Counted from the stretch's first letter, positions 39,827-50,600 are shown. The stretch: DNA of 64,000 nucleotides from Isochrysis galbana (GCA_018136815.1 CM030945.1:532605-596604), one strand, 5' to 3'. Program-made: numbers and translations. Notes: generated by a model not told the origin, from the sequence alone.

Positions 39827-40751
39827 ACAACCTACTTTTACAAGTGGGGGTCAATGGGGGCCTCGCGCCCCCCCCTCTCCATCGCGGACACCCCCCGGGG
39901 TGGGCCCGTACAATCAACCCCAGCCCCTGCCCTTTGGCAGGGGCTGGGCAATCAACACTCTGGCCCAGACCCCTAGTGGGCGCGGGCCGAGACTCGCACT
40001 CCCACGCCCAGCATGGGCCTGCCCTCGAGCTGACTCCCCCCCCTCCCCTGGTCGCCAGGCATACAGAGGCCACTGGGAGGCTCCAATGGCCAGCGTGGCA
40101 AGCGTGGGAGAGGCAGGGGGGGCCAGGGGCTGAGCCCCAGCCTCCACTGCCCCCTGAGCTGCCCTTGCTGGCCCTCTGGGAGCCCCCAAAGGCCCTCTGA
40201 GAGCAGGCCGTGGCGCGCCGCATGGCGACGCGCCGCAGGGAGAGGGGCGGAGGAGAATGGAGAGAGGGAGAGGGGGAAATTTGCGCCCCCCCCGATGGAG
40301 TGCGGTAAGAAACGGGCCCCGTTTGCGTTAGCAAACGGGCGAAGGGGGGCGGCTGGCGACAGGAGGGGCGAGAAGAAGGGAGTGGCTCAAGACGTCCCTG
40401 TGGCAGGTATCGGGGGGCGCAGTCATTTATTTCTTCGAGGACTGCTCGCGGCGCGAGCTGTAAGGGCCGTTCTGCTTCACGACGAGAGGTCCCTCCCCCC
40501 CCCCCGGTGTTTTTCCCCGGAGAGTCGGCCGGCGTCGACCGGTCCGCCTCAATGGGTTTTCCCTCATTGTAACTTGTGGGGAGTTGTAATGGGAGCCGGG
40601 GGTTTGCGAGGGGGGAGATTTGAAGGGATGCATTGGTGTATGTGTCTGTGCCATCACTTCAAGGCGTGCGGGCAAGTGCGCTGAGGGGTGTCGTGATAGT
40701 ACCGGGCTAGTGGGAGTAGTGGTACTAACGCTCAGTTGTTTTTATTTATTT
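39827..40751 (+). mobile_element. Retroposon family A, full copy 2
   Basis: Flanked by a 13-bp duplication ATTGCCATACAGC (39814-39826 and 40752-40764). It starts ACAACCTACTTTTACAAGTGGG and ends ACTAACGCTCAGTTG plus (TTTA)n. The body matches copy 1 over ~910 bp with few substitutions and single-base indels in G/C runs (for example AGGGGGGCC against AGGGGGGGCC). The different tail (TTTATTTATTTATT) and different duplication show an independent insertion. Confidence 0.92.
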
Positions 40752-40764
40752 ATTGCCATACAGC

Positions 40765-41384
40765 CCTCTTGGCTCTTGGCGCGCTGTGCTGCCACCCCAG
40801 CCCAGGGCTGCTCGTCGTCGCCATCGCGATCGCCGCAATGCTCATTCATAGACCTCCAGTGACGCATCCGTTGAAGCGGAAGCGGACTCGTCGGGCTGGG
40901 ATGAGTGCAAAGCAACCGCGAGTGCCTTGGAACGGGCAGCTCGAGCTCGAGCTCGCATGGCCTCGCCGAAGTCGCGATTGCCTCCTTCCTCTTCTTGCTC
41001 TCGAACGCAGCGACATCTTGCTCGATGCCCGCCAGGTTGGTGAGTGGCTCCCAGCTGTCGTCCTTCTCATCGTACCCCTTCCACCAGATAACCTCGGATC
41101 CGTCACCGGATGGATTGTCGAAAACGGGCACGCAGCGCGCCCGCCATCGGTTCGAAGTTGGGCTCTCCGGGCCTCTCTCGGCGACCGCTCAACGTTCAAT
41201 GATCAATGGGCTCGGCGGATGGGTGATTTATTTCGACGAGGTTTCGGGGCGCGGCCTGCCCGATTGGCGTAACTATCCGGGTGGGACCTGTGTATTTGGT
41301 ATCTGGTGGGGTCCCCCATCCGGATGGATTGTCGAAAACGGGCACGCAGCGCGCCCGGTCTCGACTTGAAGTTGAGCTTTTCAA
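40765..41384 (-). pseudogene. Chromodomain fragment with duplicated segment
   Basis: Around 41130-41030 the minus strand reads EVIWWKGYDEKDDSWEP and NLAGIEQDVAAFE, the C-terminal half of a chromodomain (WxGYxxxDxxWEPxxNL), which binds methylated histone tails. A stretch before it (PVFDNPSG, 41108-41142) is repeated at 41323-41357 without the chromodomain. I see no start, no integrase or methyltransferase, and no clean exon ends. Chromodomains also occur at the end of gypsy (chromovirus) integrases, so a retroelement scrap is as likely as a host gene. Confidence 0.45.
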
Positions 41385-41534
41385 GCTTTTGCGATTTTAG
41401 CGTTAGCGTCTTCTGTCTTTTTTTGATTACGATTACGTTTTGTTGTGGGGGCCCAAGGGGGGGTGGGGGGTCCGGGTCCTAATGGACCCCGGATATGTGC
41501 TAGTTGGGTGTATTGGGAACTTTCTACCGCTAAG

Positions 41535-41969
41535 TTGTTCCACCGTATACTGGTTCCACCGGGTCTTGAGAGGCTTCACCCGGTACCGGTACCGGTACGG
41601 TACCGTACCTGTGGTACTTAGTACTTATTATAATACTCTAATTATACCATTAGATACTCTTATAGTGTATGTACATACAGACAGCTTCACAAAATACGCA
41701 ATACGCCCACCGCCCACACCGAGGGATCGCCGTCCACGCGCTCCCGCCACGCTCGCTATGAGCTATGAGAACTCCTCCTCCTCCTCCTCCTCCTCCTTCC
41801 TCCCCCTTCCCACCCTTCCTCCGTTGGGGGATCTTCAACTTCAATCTCCATTTCCTCTTCCCACTCGAGCACAGCGCACAGCCCTCCCGGCTACCATACT
41901 GTACGCACCACCGGGTCCGGCGGACCCGGTACCGGTTCACCGGTACCGGTACCGGTACCTGTGGAACAA
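41535..41969. mobile_element. MITE candidate rich in GGTACC
   Basis: Ends TTGTTCCAC / GTGGAACAA are inverted. CTAAG occurs on both flanks (41530-41534 and 41970-41974), as a 5-bp target duplication. Both inner borders carry runs of GGTACC palindromes (41580-41613 and 41925-41960), and a CTC-repeat lies at 41771-41800. No ORF of note. Confidence 0.45.
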
Positions 41970-42094
41970 CTAAGTTCTACCGTGAAAGATCCTCAAATTT
42001 GCTCAATTCTGAGATGGAGATGGTCATTTTTTCACACCTTTTATAAAAAACACTGTTTGACCGCCTGACCGCCCTACGCCCTACTAGCTACTAG

Positions 42095-42511
42095 ACGAAG
42101 ACGAACCCGACATTAGGAAGACCATAACACACCTATGGAAGGGACACATAAAATCGGAGACGCCGGACGAAGAAGCCGACGAGGCATGGGCAAATGCGAA
42201 GAGAGCCGTGGCTACCTACTTGCTGTGGGCAACTAGCCCAGCAACGGAGCACCAGGCCATAGCAAAAGCAAAAGCCACAGACGAACTCGCAATCGCACAC
42301 TCGCACTGCTGGGCATAACAACGCTCAACAACGAGGGACCCAACGCAAGCAAGCAAGACCGGATACGAGAACTGAACACAGAAATCAACAACTTGCGTAA
42401 GCACACCAAACCCACGAATAAGGCAAGCTTCGACGCGCTCCAAAACGAAGAGAGAATGACCAAAGAATTCTTTAGAAAATTCAAATCAAAAACATCCAAT
42501 ACATTTCAGTC
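42095..42511 (+). pseudogene. LINE-like reverse-transcriptase linker fragment
   Basis: The plus strand has two adjoining coding-like frames. The first runs DEDEPDIRKTITHLWKGH ... AKATDELAIAHSHCWA and hits a stop at about 42319. The second continues IRELNTEINNLRKHT ... FDALQNEERMTKEFFRKFK. The second resembles the segment between endonuclease and RT in non-LTR retrotransposons (EER..s.yFFrkfK). A frameshift and lack of RT motifs show it is a fragment. It starts right after a TIR-family right end (42053-42076). Confidence 0.4.
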
Positions 42512-42585
42512 CTAAACGCTAATTTTACCACTGAAGGGGACCGTGAGACCGTGAGGCGTCGCGCGGGCGTAGCTCGAGTGACGCG

Positions 42586-44553
42586 ATGGCGGCAGCGGCG
42601 GCGCGCCTCTGGTGGGCCTCACGCCATGGCGACGTGGTGGGCGTGCGCGCAGCGCTGGCCGACGGTGCGTCTGTGAACTGGGCGCATCCAACGGACGGGC
42701 GTACCCCGCTCGCGCAGGCCGCTGCCCTCGACCAGCTTGAGGTGCTCGAGGCGCTGCTCCAGGCAGGTGGCGCAGCCGAGGTGGCTGAGGCGGCTGCCGG
42801 CCTCTCACCGCTCGCACTCGCGGTAGTACACGGCTCGGCGCGCTGCGTGTGCCGTCTTCTTGACAGTGGGGTCAACGTTGACTCGCGTGACCACGACGGT
42901 TGGACTCCCCTCATGCATGCGGCTGCATGCAACCAGCTGCGCGAGGCGCAGCTGCTTCTGGCGCACGGCGCAGATCTTGAGGCCACAGTGAGTGGGGTCA
43001 CCGCGCGAGAGATGGCGGCGGTGGGAGGGCACGAATCGATGCTTTCTCTCATCGACCGGGAGGCCGGCGTTCGCAGGGCCAAGCGCGAGCAGGCTGGGCG
43101 CACCGCCTGCGCAGCATCTGGTGCCCCAGAAAAGTGCATGTTTGGTGAGCCGACACAGGCATCACCCGACCAAGCGAAGCCGCGCGTCTCGGATGGCCAT
43201 CCGATTCCGTTATCTGCTCCGACGCTAGCTGAGAGTACGACGACGAGAAACGACGATACCGCCACGCGGCCAGCTCTGGAGAGCGCGGGAGATGGTGGCG
43301 GTACAGATGAGGCAGCCAGCTTGTCTGAAGCTACAGACCTTGCACAGAAAGCTTCGGCCGGCAGCCTGGCTTCAGCCCACGCAGCAGCATCGCCACCCAT
43401 TGGAACGGAGACTTTCTCATTCTCCGCGGCTAGACCTACCTCCGCACCCACTCCGCAGAAAGCATCGACTTCCATACCCGCGAATGTCCCTGCCGCGGCC
43501 GCCAGTACGAAGAGTGCCGGAGCTCGTGACTTCAAGCGGGCTCGGTGTGCTGCTCCAGTGCCTGGTCACGTCGCACCGACCCGACTTGATGTCGAGCAAG
43601 AGGGTGAAGAGTTAGTCGTGCGCTTGCATTCTGCGGAAATTCTCCGACTTTGCCCAAATGGCGACCTGGTTCTGAGCTCTGGTGGCGGCTGGAGAACAGC
43701 GTCCGCGTTGTCCGCCATCAATCAATCATTGACTCAGCTCCTTCCGGATGACGGCATCCAGGTCACTGACGATGGAGGCGAGTGGATGGTGCGCGATTCG
43801 CGCTTCGGGGACGTGGTCGCGTTCGTCGATGGACTTGTTATCCCGACTGTGAAAGAGCGACCATTACATCATGCCGGCGGCGAACAACCCTCGGTCGCTG
43901 CCCCTCCCACTGTTGCGGCGTCAATGGTCAATGCGTCACCCAACGTTTCTACGAACGGAGGATTATTTGAACCCCAGCGGGGCGAGGTTGGCTGGCGGGA
44001 CGCCCCTGGCATTGGGGTCGTGGCGCGGGGTGTGGCTGCACCAGCAGAAGCTGCATGTGCCTCTCTCCAAATGGCGCCAGGTATGGCGCTGACGGGATGT
44101 GGAGTGCCGGGTACTCGGATCGGAATTCCTAATGGCGCCCTTTGCAATACTGGTGGAAATCCGGTCGCCTTCGTCCTACAGAGACTGCAACCGTTCCCCA
44201 TGCTTTTGCACGCAATCGTCAACACGCCTGGTTTGGAAGTTGCGCTCATGCAATACCTTCATGCAGGAGGCATGGCTGCCGCAGAGCAGGTATTACTCAC
44301 CATCGAACGCGCTGGCAACCGCGGGGGAATTCAAGGTGCACACGCGGCTCTCGTCAGCTTGCTCTCGGGTGGCGGGAGAGCCTCGATTTGTGCGAGTCTA
44401 GGGATGGATCCCGGTCGACAGCGATCTTTGGGAGAGCGGGGCGCGGTTGGGAGCGCGGTCGGCGGCTGCCGCCCGATGCCCGGACATCATCCGGGGGCGG
44501 CTCCCATCGGCTTGCAGCAAAGCGTGCCACCTGATCTACATCGAAACTCATGA
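42586..44553 (+). CDS. Ankyrin-repeat protein with unknown C-terminal domains
   Basis: Single exon, 655 residues, first ATG after an in-frame stop region. Residues ~4-150 form four to five ankyrin repeats (GRTPLAQAAALDQLEVLEALLQAG; DGWTPLMHAAACNQLREAQLLLAHGADL), a protein-binding fold. Residues ~150-325 are disordered Ala/Ser/Thr-rich. Residues ~330-425 form a compact block with LHSAEILRLCPNGDLVLSSGGGWRT and W-M-V-R-D-S..F.DGLVIP. It is hydrophobic and regular enough to be a domain; I believe similar blocks occur in other algal proteins but cannot name it. After another linker, ~540-615 is helical (QRLQPFPMLLHAIVNTPGLEVALMQYL), then a Gly-rich tail. No catalytic motif; function unknown. Confidence 0.8.
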   Translation: MAAAAARLWWASRHGDVVGVRAALADGASVNWAHPTDGRTPLAQAAALDQLEVLEALLQAGGAAEVAEAAAGLSPLALAVVHGSARCVCRLLDSGVNVDSRDHDGWTPLMHAAACNQLREAQLLLAHGADLEATVSGVTAREMAAVGGHESMLSLIDREAGVRRAKREQAGRTACAASGAPEKCMFGEPTQASPDQAKPRVSDGHPIPLSAPTLAESTTTRNDDTATRPALESAGDGGGTDEAASLSEATDLAQKASAGSLASAHAAASPPIGTETFSFSAARPTSAPTPQKASTSIPANVPAAAASTKSAGARDFKRARCAAPVPGHVAPTRLDVEQEGEELVVRLHSAEILRLCPNGDLVLSSGGGWRTASALSAINQSLTQLLPDDGIQVTDDGGEWMVRDSRFGDVVAFVDGLVIPTVKERPLHHAGGEQPSVAAPPTVAASMVNASPNVSTNGGLFEPQRGEVGWRDAPGIGVVARGVAAPAEAACASLQMAPGMALTGCGVPGTRIGIPNGALCNTGGNPVAFVLQRLQPFPMLLHAIVNTPGLEVALMQYLHAGGMAAAEQVLLTIERAGNRGGIQGAHAALVSLLSGGGRASICASLGMDPGRQRSLGERGAVGSAVGGCRPMPGHHPGAAPIGLQQSVPPDLHRNS

Positions 44554-45520
44554 CTAAGAACGACATGGAGCCGTCGCCCCTATTTCCTCCATTGCCGGCT
44601 AGTGGAAAGTGTACAGCGCGGGCGTAGACGGCCAAAATACGTCAGTCGGGTAGCCGGCGCATAACACTAGGCAAGTAGTGTACATGTCACTCACGTGATA
44701 GGGGTCGGGAAACCCACTTTCGAGGCGGGCGTTGTGGTGGGATGTCAGGAGAGATGAGAGATGTGTGGGTGTGACGGCTGTGCATGAAGATGTTGAGACC
44801 AGCTAGTCTCTGTAGCGAACCATCCGCGGACTGACTGGCGGCGCCGCTTCAAGCGGTGGGGGAGGCTCATTGCCGCCGCCGCCGCCCCCACTCACTGGCC
44901 CGTCGCCCCTTGGCCTGATGGCTCGTGATATCTGTCTCTTCCGTCTTCCGAGCCTAGGAGAGGCTCTACGCGAACGGAGAACTCATCTCCCGCTAGGGCC
45001 GCAGACTATGTCCGTGGTTGAAGCGGTCCGCTTGGACGGGGAAGCCGCGTTCTTTGCCTCGCCTGAGGCTTAAGAGTGTACACTAGCGACGCTTTGCTTT
45101 GTTGAAGACCGGGATTGATGACGCTTCACCCAGGCATGCTCGTAAGGGGCAAAAACAAATTGGACCTCAGGTGTGGTTGCACCTTCTTGACTTTGGGCTT
45201 GGGCTTGGGCCCTCCAATAGCCCGGTCACTTACTATGGGGCTGCGGAGGGCACCAGCTGTGCAATGGGTAAATGAAGGGCTAAATAAGCTTCATATGGGA
45301 TTCCGGTAGGATGGATCAGCAAAAAAGAGTGGGGGTTCCCAAAAGAAATTTTCGAAAAATACCGAATTTCAGGCCTTCGACGGCGGTGCGCTTTATACAG
45401 TCGGGCCCCCCTCCGGTATAATTTAGTGAGGCCCTTCATCTTCATGCGAGGCATAAATATCGAAAGACGAGTTTCTGTCGCCAGCTCACTAGGTCCTAGG
45501 TCTACCAGGCATATGATGGC

Positions 45521-45540
45521 AACTAAGTTTATACTTAGTT
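45521..45540 (+). repeat. Family B palindrome copy
   Basis: Exact AACTAAGTTTATACTTAGTT, here directly followed (9 bp later) by a family A 5' module instead of the family B body. Confidence 0.75.
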
Positions 45541-45548
45541 CAGCATTC

Positions 45549-45650
45549 AACCTACTTGTATAAGTGGTGGTCAATGGGGGCCTCGCGCCCCCCTCTCCCC
45601 ATCGCGGACACCCCCCGGGGTGGGCCCGTACATGCTCAACCCCAGCCCCT
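45549..45650 (+). mobile_element. Family A 5' module, truncated
   Basis: It matches the first ~100 bp of family A (AACCTACTTGTATAAGTGGT...GGTGGGCCCGTAC) and is then joined at about 45650 to a family B element. Confidence 0.65.
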
Positions 45651-45652
45651 GC

Positions 45653-45768
45653 ATCTAAGTTTATACTTAGTTCGCCCATGGGGGAGCACGAGCCCCCCCC
45701 TCTCTCCACTCCTCCCCTGCCATGGGGGAGGAACCACTCACTCTCCTGGCACGCCTGTTGGCTTGCCA
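45653..45768 (+). mobile_element. Family B short element
   Basis: Palindrome 45653-45672, then G-run/C-run hairpin, a GCCATGGGGGAGGAACC segment, and the closing inverted repeat around GGCACGCCTGTTGGCTTGCC. About 116 bp, matching 52714-52835 and the reverse of 7516-7633. Confidence 0.7.
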
Positions 45769-45943
45769 AGAAAGGCACACACCTCACGGTGCCCATGCCG
45801 CTGCCTTCGCTGTAGGCCATCAAAATTAGGATGACGGGACGGCCAAGCACAGCAAGTGCAAGGAAGGGAGCGATTGCCATATCCGCAGGCCGTCCTCGCC
45901 GTTCGAGGTCCTGCACCACTTGTCGTGCGTCCTCGCCTATGAC

Positions 45944-46043
45944 TAGATAGATATGAGAACGAAGATTGATGATTTACCATCGCGGTTATAACGGTAGAGC
46001 GGAAAGATAGCAAAATAGCCTGCAAAGGCTCGCGAATGCGACA
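45944..46043 (+). repeat. 100-bp repeat, copy 1
   Basis: Identical to 49394-49493 except for one base. The two copies are in the same orientation 3450 bp apart. On the minus strand it would read through YFAIFPLYRYNRDG to a GTAAAT donor, so it might be a duplicated exon. Confidence 0.85.
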
Positions 46044-47401
46044 CTCCCCGACTAAGATCGAAACATCCCCTGATGTTGAGCGGTCGGACGGACGATACGT
46101 TCGAGTACCTTACCATCAAGAGAAGTGGGGCGTTGCGCGTTGCGGCTCCTCACATTTGTGTGCCACATGGCGACAAAGCGACAGCGGTGACGGTGGCGGA
46201 GAGCAAGCGTCCAATCGGTAGCGTTTTCTCATAGCAACAATCGAAGATCGAGCAATATTTCATAGCACATCGGTAGGCGAGGCCTTTTGAATTTTATCGG
46301 GGATTCGAACAGTTACGCGAGTTCCGAGACATTTGGCACAGAATATCGGAGATCGGAGATCGGATATCGGAGGATCGGAGACTTCAAGAATCGGATGCAT
46401 TCGTAATCAAAATATCGGACTGCGAAGTAGCGTTATCGAAACGAGAGATCGAGCGAGCGATGATGTTACCCTAGGAGACATTCCCAGGCATCGACATCGA
46501 GTACTAGGAGTTGTCGCGACCAACTCTAGTAGAATCGAGGTACCATATCATGTATTGCGACATCGTGGTGAATTTGAATTTGAACCCTCGGATCCGATGT
46601 TAGGTTAGTCAAACTTGGCAACCTCACGCGGCGGTTGTAGTTTGACTCACCCTACCCCACCCTTTGTTTCTCCCTTTTACAGGAGTTTTGCTAACCTGAG
46701 TGTTGCGTTGGGTCAGACGCAGGTAGGGGCAATTTCACCGACGACATATTCGAGATTCGAGACATCGTGCGTGCAGCTGACTAGGGACGCCTCTCTAGTC
46801 AGAGTCCTCGGCGGCGCGAGCCTTCGAGCGCGTGCGCGACGACGGCAAATCAGGGCATTAAGCAGGGTACACATAATTGCGAGCACGACAAACACAACTC
46901 AGCCAGAAATCGAACAGCGACAGGTGAATCGAGAGAAACGAGCAAGCCAAAGGAAGAATCAACGAGAATCGAGACCGCGATGACCAACCAACTCGGACTA
47001 AATCTAGACCATCGAGAACGCATCAAAACAGACTTCAAACAACGAGCGACGGCCATCAAAGCCTCAAACAAACTTGTGACGAAAAACCGCTCCCACGCGG
47101 TGACCATGAGCGCATGGCCAAACAAGTGATGGCTCCCCCTCAGAGAGCACATCATATCATATTAAAGGACTCGAACTCGAAACTCGAAATCGAAATGGAG
47201 CAACGGAAACGAAAGAAAGGGATGGGAGCGCGCAAATCGAGAGAAAGAATGAATGAAGACCGACGAACGACGAACGAAGAATGAGGGCTGCCTCGACACG
47301 CGCGCGGCGATCAAGACAAAGATCAAGGGGCAGATCAAGAGCGGGCCACATACCCAAGTCAACTCCCTAGGCAAGGCTTACTTCAAGCGATCAACAGACG
47401 C

Positions 47402-48694
47402 TCAAGTGCAAGGGGCACACAAAATGGCAGAATGGAGAGGTGTCGCATTCGAATCCACTTGGTCCTGGACTATGGACTGGATTAACTCGAAGTCGTCGGA
47501 TCCTTTGTAGAGCGCAGCTAACTCCTTTGGCGGTAGAGAGAGTAGGCCCTGCCACTCCCTTAAGGTATCTTCTTTCTCTTTAGGAGTGGTTGCTAGACTC
47601 GGGTCCGGAGGGTGCTCGGGGTTACTACCTGGCATTAATACGCTAGCCCGACCACCTGGCGAAGGCTGCGGCTTAGGGGTGGCGGTTGGTATCGGATTTG
47701 GCGTAGGGATTGGCTCATTGGGGTTTTGGTAGGTTGAAGGCGGGTAAACTTGGCTCGAAACCTGCGGCTGAGGGCTTGAGACGGTTCTGCCCCCCTCCTT
47801 CGTAACTCGCTTGGATAACAGGTCGAGCATATCGCCTCGCAGACCCTAAAAAGCTTGGGAGAGCTCGTCCCGGAGGGCTAGCTCACGCTCCTGGGCCTTG
47901 AGAAGAGATGAATGGAGTTCATGCACCATTTCATGGAGCTCCTTGACCTCCGCCCTAGTAGCTCCAGCCTCGCCTCGACCGATCTTGATGGTGTTCTCGG
48001 ACCATGACGTGACGGGTGCCTGGAGTGGAACAGGGGCTATAGCGTAGTCTCTGTAGGCGGGGCTCCGGAGAGCGAAAAACGCGGCCTCAGCCGGCAATTT
48101 TGGCTCGCTTGCGGCACTTGGGGTTGGGCTGGACCGGATGCTAGGCAGAGGGTCTTCCTCCCACAGCTCAGATTGCCCCAACATAGCTGTGGTCAATTCG
48201 GGGTCCTCGGGCACTTGAAGGCTAGCGTCCACAGGAGTGGCCTCTACGTTTGAATCAACGACGGCCGAGCGGTCGAGAGTCTCAGGACGCTCCTGGGAAG
48301 CATTTTGTAGAGCACTTTGAGGCGGTTTTGATGGTGCAAGTCTCGTCTCGCCAGCCCCAAGGGTTCGCGAGTCGTCGTTCGGAGAAGACAGAAGGCTTTC
48401 AAGGTCATCCCCGGCAGAATTTTTGCAGACTTTTTCCTTGATTCCGGCCGAAGGCGCGGGTTTGAAGTTTGTACTTGTGGAGATGGACTGTTCCCAGGAT
48501 CCGGGTAAGGCTCCTGAGACTCCATCCTTGGCAACCCACGCGTCCGTAGGCGGCCTATCAACTTGGGTAGCGGGTGAAGATACTTGGGAAGGCTTGGGCA
48601 CGGGTGCAGTGGTGACGGGGTCCGCGCGCGGCGGCGAGGGCGGATTTTGCGGTGCAGAGGGTGGTGATGGGTCCATAGGAACAGATTGAATCAA
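47402..48694 (-). pseudogene. Pro/Ser-rich ORF split by one TAG
   Basis: The minus-strand frame runs 283 codons from Met 48694 to TAG (47848-47846). It then continues in the same frame for 147 more codons to 47402. The first part is disordered (PSPPSAPQNPPSPP) and ends in a likely coiled coil (VKELHEMVHELHSSLLKAQERELALRDEL). The second part has TPNPIPTATPKPQPSPGG and an acidic helix LREWQGLLSLPPKELAALYKG. Codon use looks coding throughout. I recognise no family. The layout resembles a retroelement gag or ORF1, but no zinc knuckle or RT is nearby. A broken host gene, or readthrough of TAG, are the alternatives. Confidence 0.4.
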
Positions 48695-49393
48695 TCTCTA
48701 GTGGGTGATTTCTAGCGAGAGACCACACACAAGGCAGTAGGGGCTCAAGGGTACGAGGGGTCACGGTACGGCTTCGATCGCAGAGCGCTGCGACGGCTGC
48801 TGGGTGCGTACGAAGACACGCCACACCACTTTCTAACATAAACAAGGGCAACACGAAATAAACACGGGAGCGAAAGCCACGGTGGGTGAACAGAGAGAGC
48901 AAAGAAGGAACCAATTGGCCAGAAGAGAACTCGTCGTCTCGTCGTCCTAGAGAAGGATTGCACACAGAAAAGGCGCGAAAGGGATTCATCCATGCTTAGT
49001 GAAGATCCTACAAGATTCATCGGCGAATAGCGTCTCAACGCAAGCACAGCGGCGTGCACTTTACCTATAGCTTTTCGTAGCTTAGCCATGGAGTAGCTGG
49101 TAGACTTAAAAAGTCTAGAAGCTTACAGAGGTGTTAGACTTACAGAGTCTTAGATGCTTGAGGTTCTTGAGGGTGTACTTTAGCAAGCAAGATGCTCGCT
49201 ACTTCCTTGGTCTTCATCGACACGTGCTTACTACTCCCTTGATCTCCATGCCTGGGTGATCAGTCCAGAGCTAGAGCATATTCCGAGTAGAAGTAGAAGC
49301 CTGTAGAAGCTGCTTGGCCACGTGGATATAATGGTAGACCAACATTGAATGAAGTGTAGTGATTGATAGAAGCGTGGAGACGTCGTAGACGTA

Positions 49394-49493
49394 TAGATAG
49401 ATATGAGAACGAAGATTGATGATTTACCATCGCGGTTATAACGGTAGAGCGGAAAGATAGCAAAATAGCCTGCAGAGGCTCGCGAATGCGACA
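49394..49493 (+). repeat. 100-bp repeat, copy 2
   Basis: Partner of 45944-46043 (99 of 100 bases equal). Flanks differ completely on both sides, so the repeat borders are sharp. Confidence 0.85.
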
Positions 49494-50509
49494 GGTGCGC
49501 CGCTGCGCGTGCTGGAGCTCGCCCAGAACGGCGTGGGCGAGCGCGGCACGCTCGCTCTGGCGGCGGCGGAGGGCGCACGCACGTCTCCGCGGGGGGACCG
49601 ATGCACACCGCGCCGTGCCCAATGCGCACGGCGTGCACAATGTGATTGGTGCTCAGTGGATACTATTCATTAAACTGCATGTTTATGTAGTTGTCGGCCT
49701 TAGAGGAAAAGCGTTTGCATGCGCACGCACGGCGTCCCCGCGGGGGAACATGCACCGCGGGAAAAAGCAGAGAAAAAAGTTGTTATCCCCACGCACTGCT
49801 AGCCCTTATTTAATTTTAAAATAACTGTGGACATTTGATCGCTCAATTCGGCTGATGCCCCACAATTGACGGAACGACACCTTCGGGTTCAATCATACGA
49901 AGCTCCCGACCTGGACCTGGTCCCTTGCGGCTAGGATTGCATTTTGTCTCAGTCCTAATTCTGCCTCTTGTGAACGTGTGTTTTCGTTGTTGCAGTGCAT
50001 GTTTGGTGCTAATCGTGCGACGTCTTTGTTTGGTCTTTGGTTGGCTGACCAAGTGGAGGCATCAGTGATGTTGCGATTCAATCGCAACAAGCGGACGTGT
50101 GTGTAGGGCAGTCGATGTCCATTGTCACTGTGAGATATGAGCTCATGTGTTGGGGTGAATGAAATCAAAAGGCACTAACTAACTAAGCACTATGGAAAGT
50201 AGGAATGAGGGAAGATGAAGGCAGACAAAGAGGTAGAGTAAGTAGGGAGGGGCCCGCGGCCTACGGGAGTGAGGGTGTGGCAGGCGACGAATCGGTGCAA
50301 GTGCGAGGACGCGAGGACCACTTATAATAATAGTATCGAGATATTTTTTGGGATATTTGGGCTGGTGCTTGGATACTTCTTGGATATTTTTGAGGGATAT
50401 TTGGGCGAGGATTCGTGGATATCCTGGCCTACCCCTAGTCCCCGCCCCCAATACCAATACCAAAGACAACGGAATGAAGGGGGTAGTGTAAAGGGAGTGA
50501 GTGTTCTCG

Positions 50510-50600
50510 GGTATAGGCGATGGCGTGAGTCGGTACTGTGAGTGCGTGGTCATTTATAGCTAGCGGTAGTAGCCTGAATCTTCAGATTTTTTTTTCAGAC
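50510..50600 (+). repeat. Partner of the repeat at the assembly gap
   Basis: It shares GGCGATGGCGTGAGTC and GCGGTAGTAGCCTGAATCTTCA with 525-600 and shows the following AGATTTTTTTTTCAGACC that the gap hides. Confidence 0.6.

Larger units (their letters stand above)
44554..47401. other. Intergenic with repeat modules
   Basis: No confident gene. A block at 45790-45930 (minus) between AG and GTGAGG reads GEDARQVVQDLERRGRPADM...LGRPVILILMAYSEG, which looks like a real exon, perhaps OTU-like; its partners are not found. 46330-46480 is dominated by ATCGGA/GATCGGAG words. Family A and B pieces lie at 45521-45768. Confidence 0.5.
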
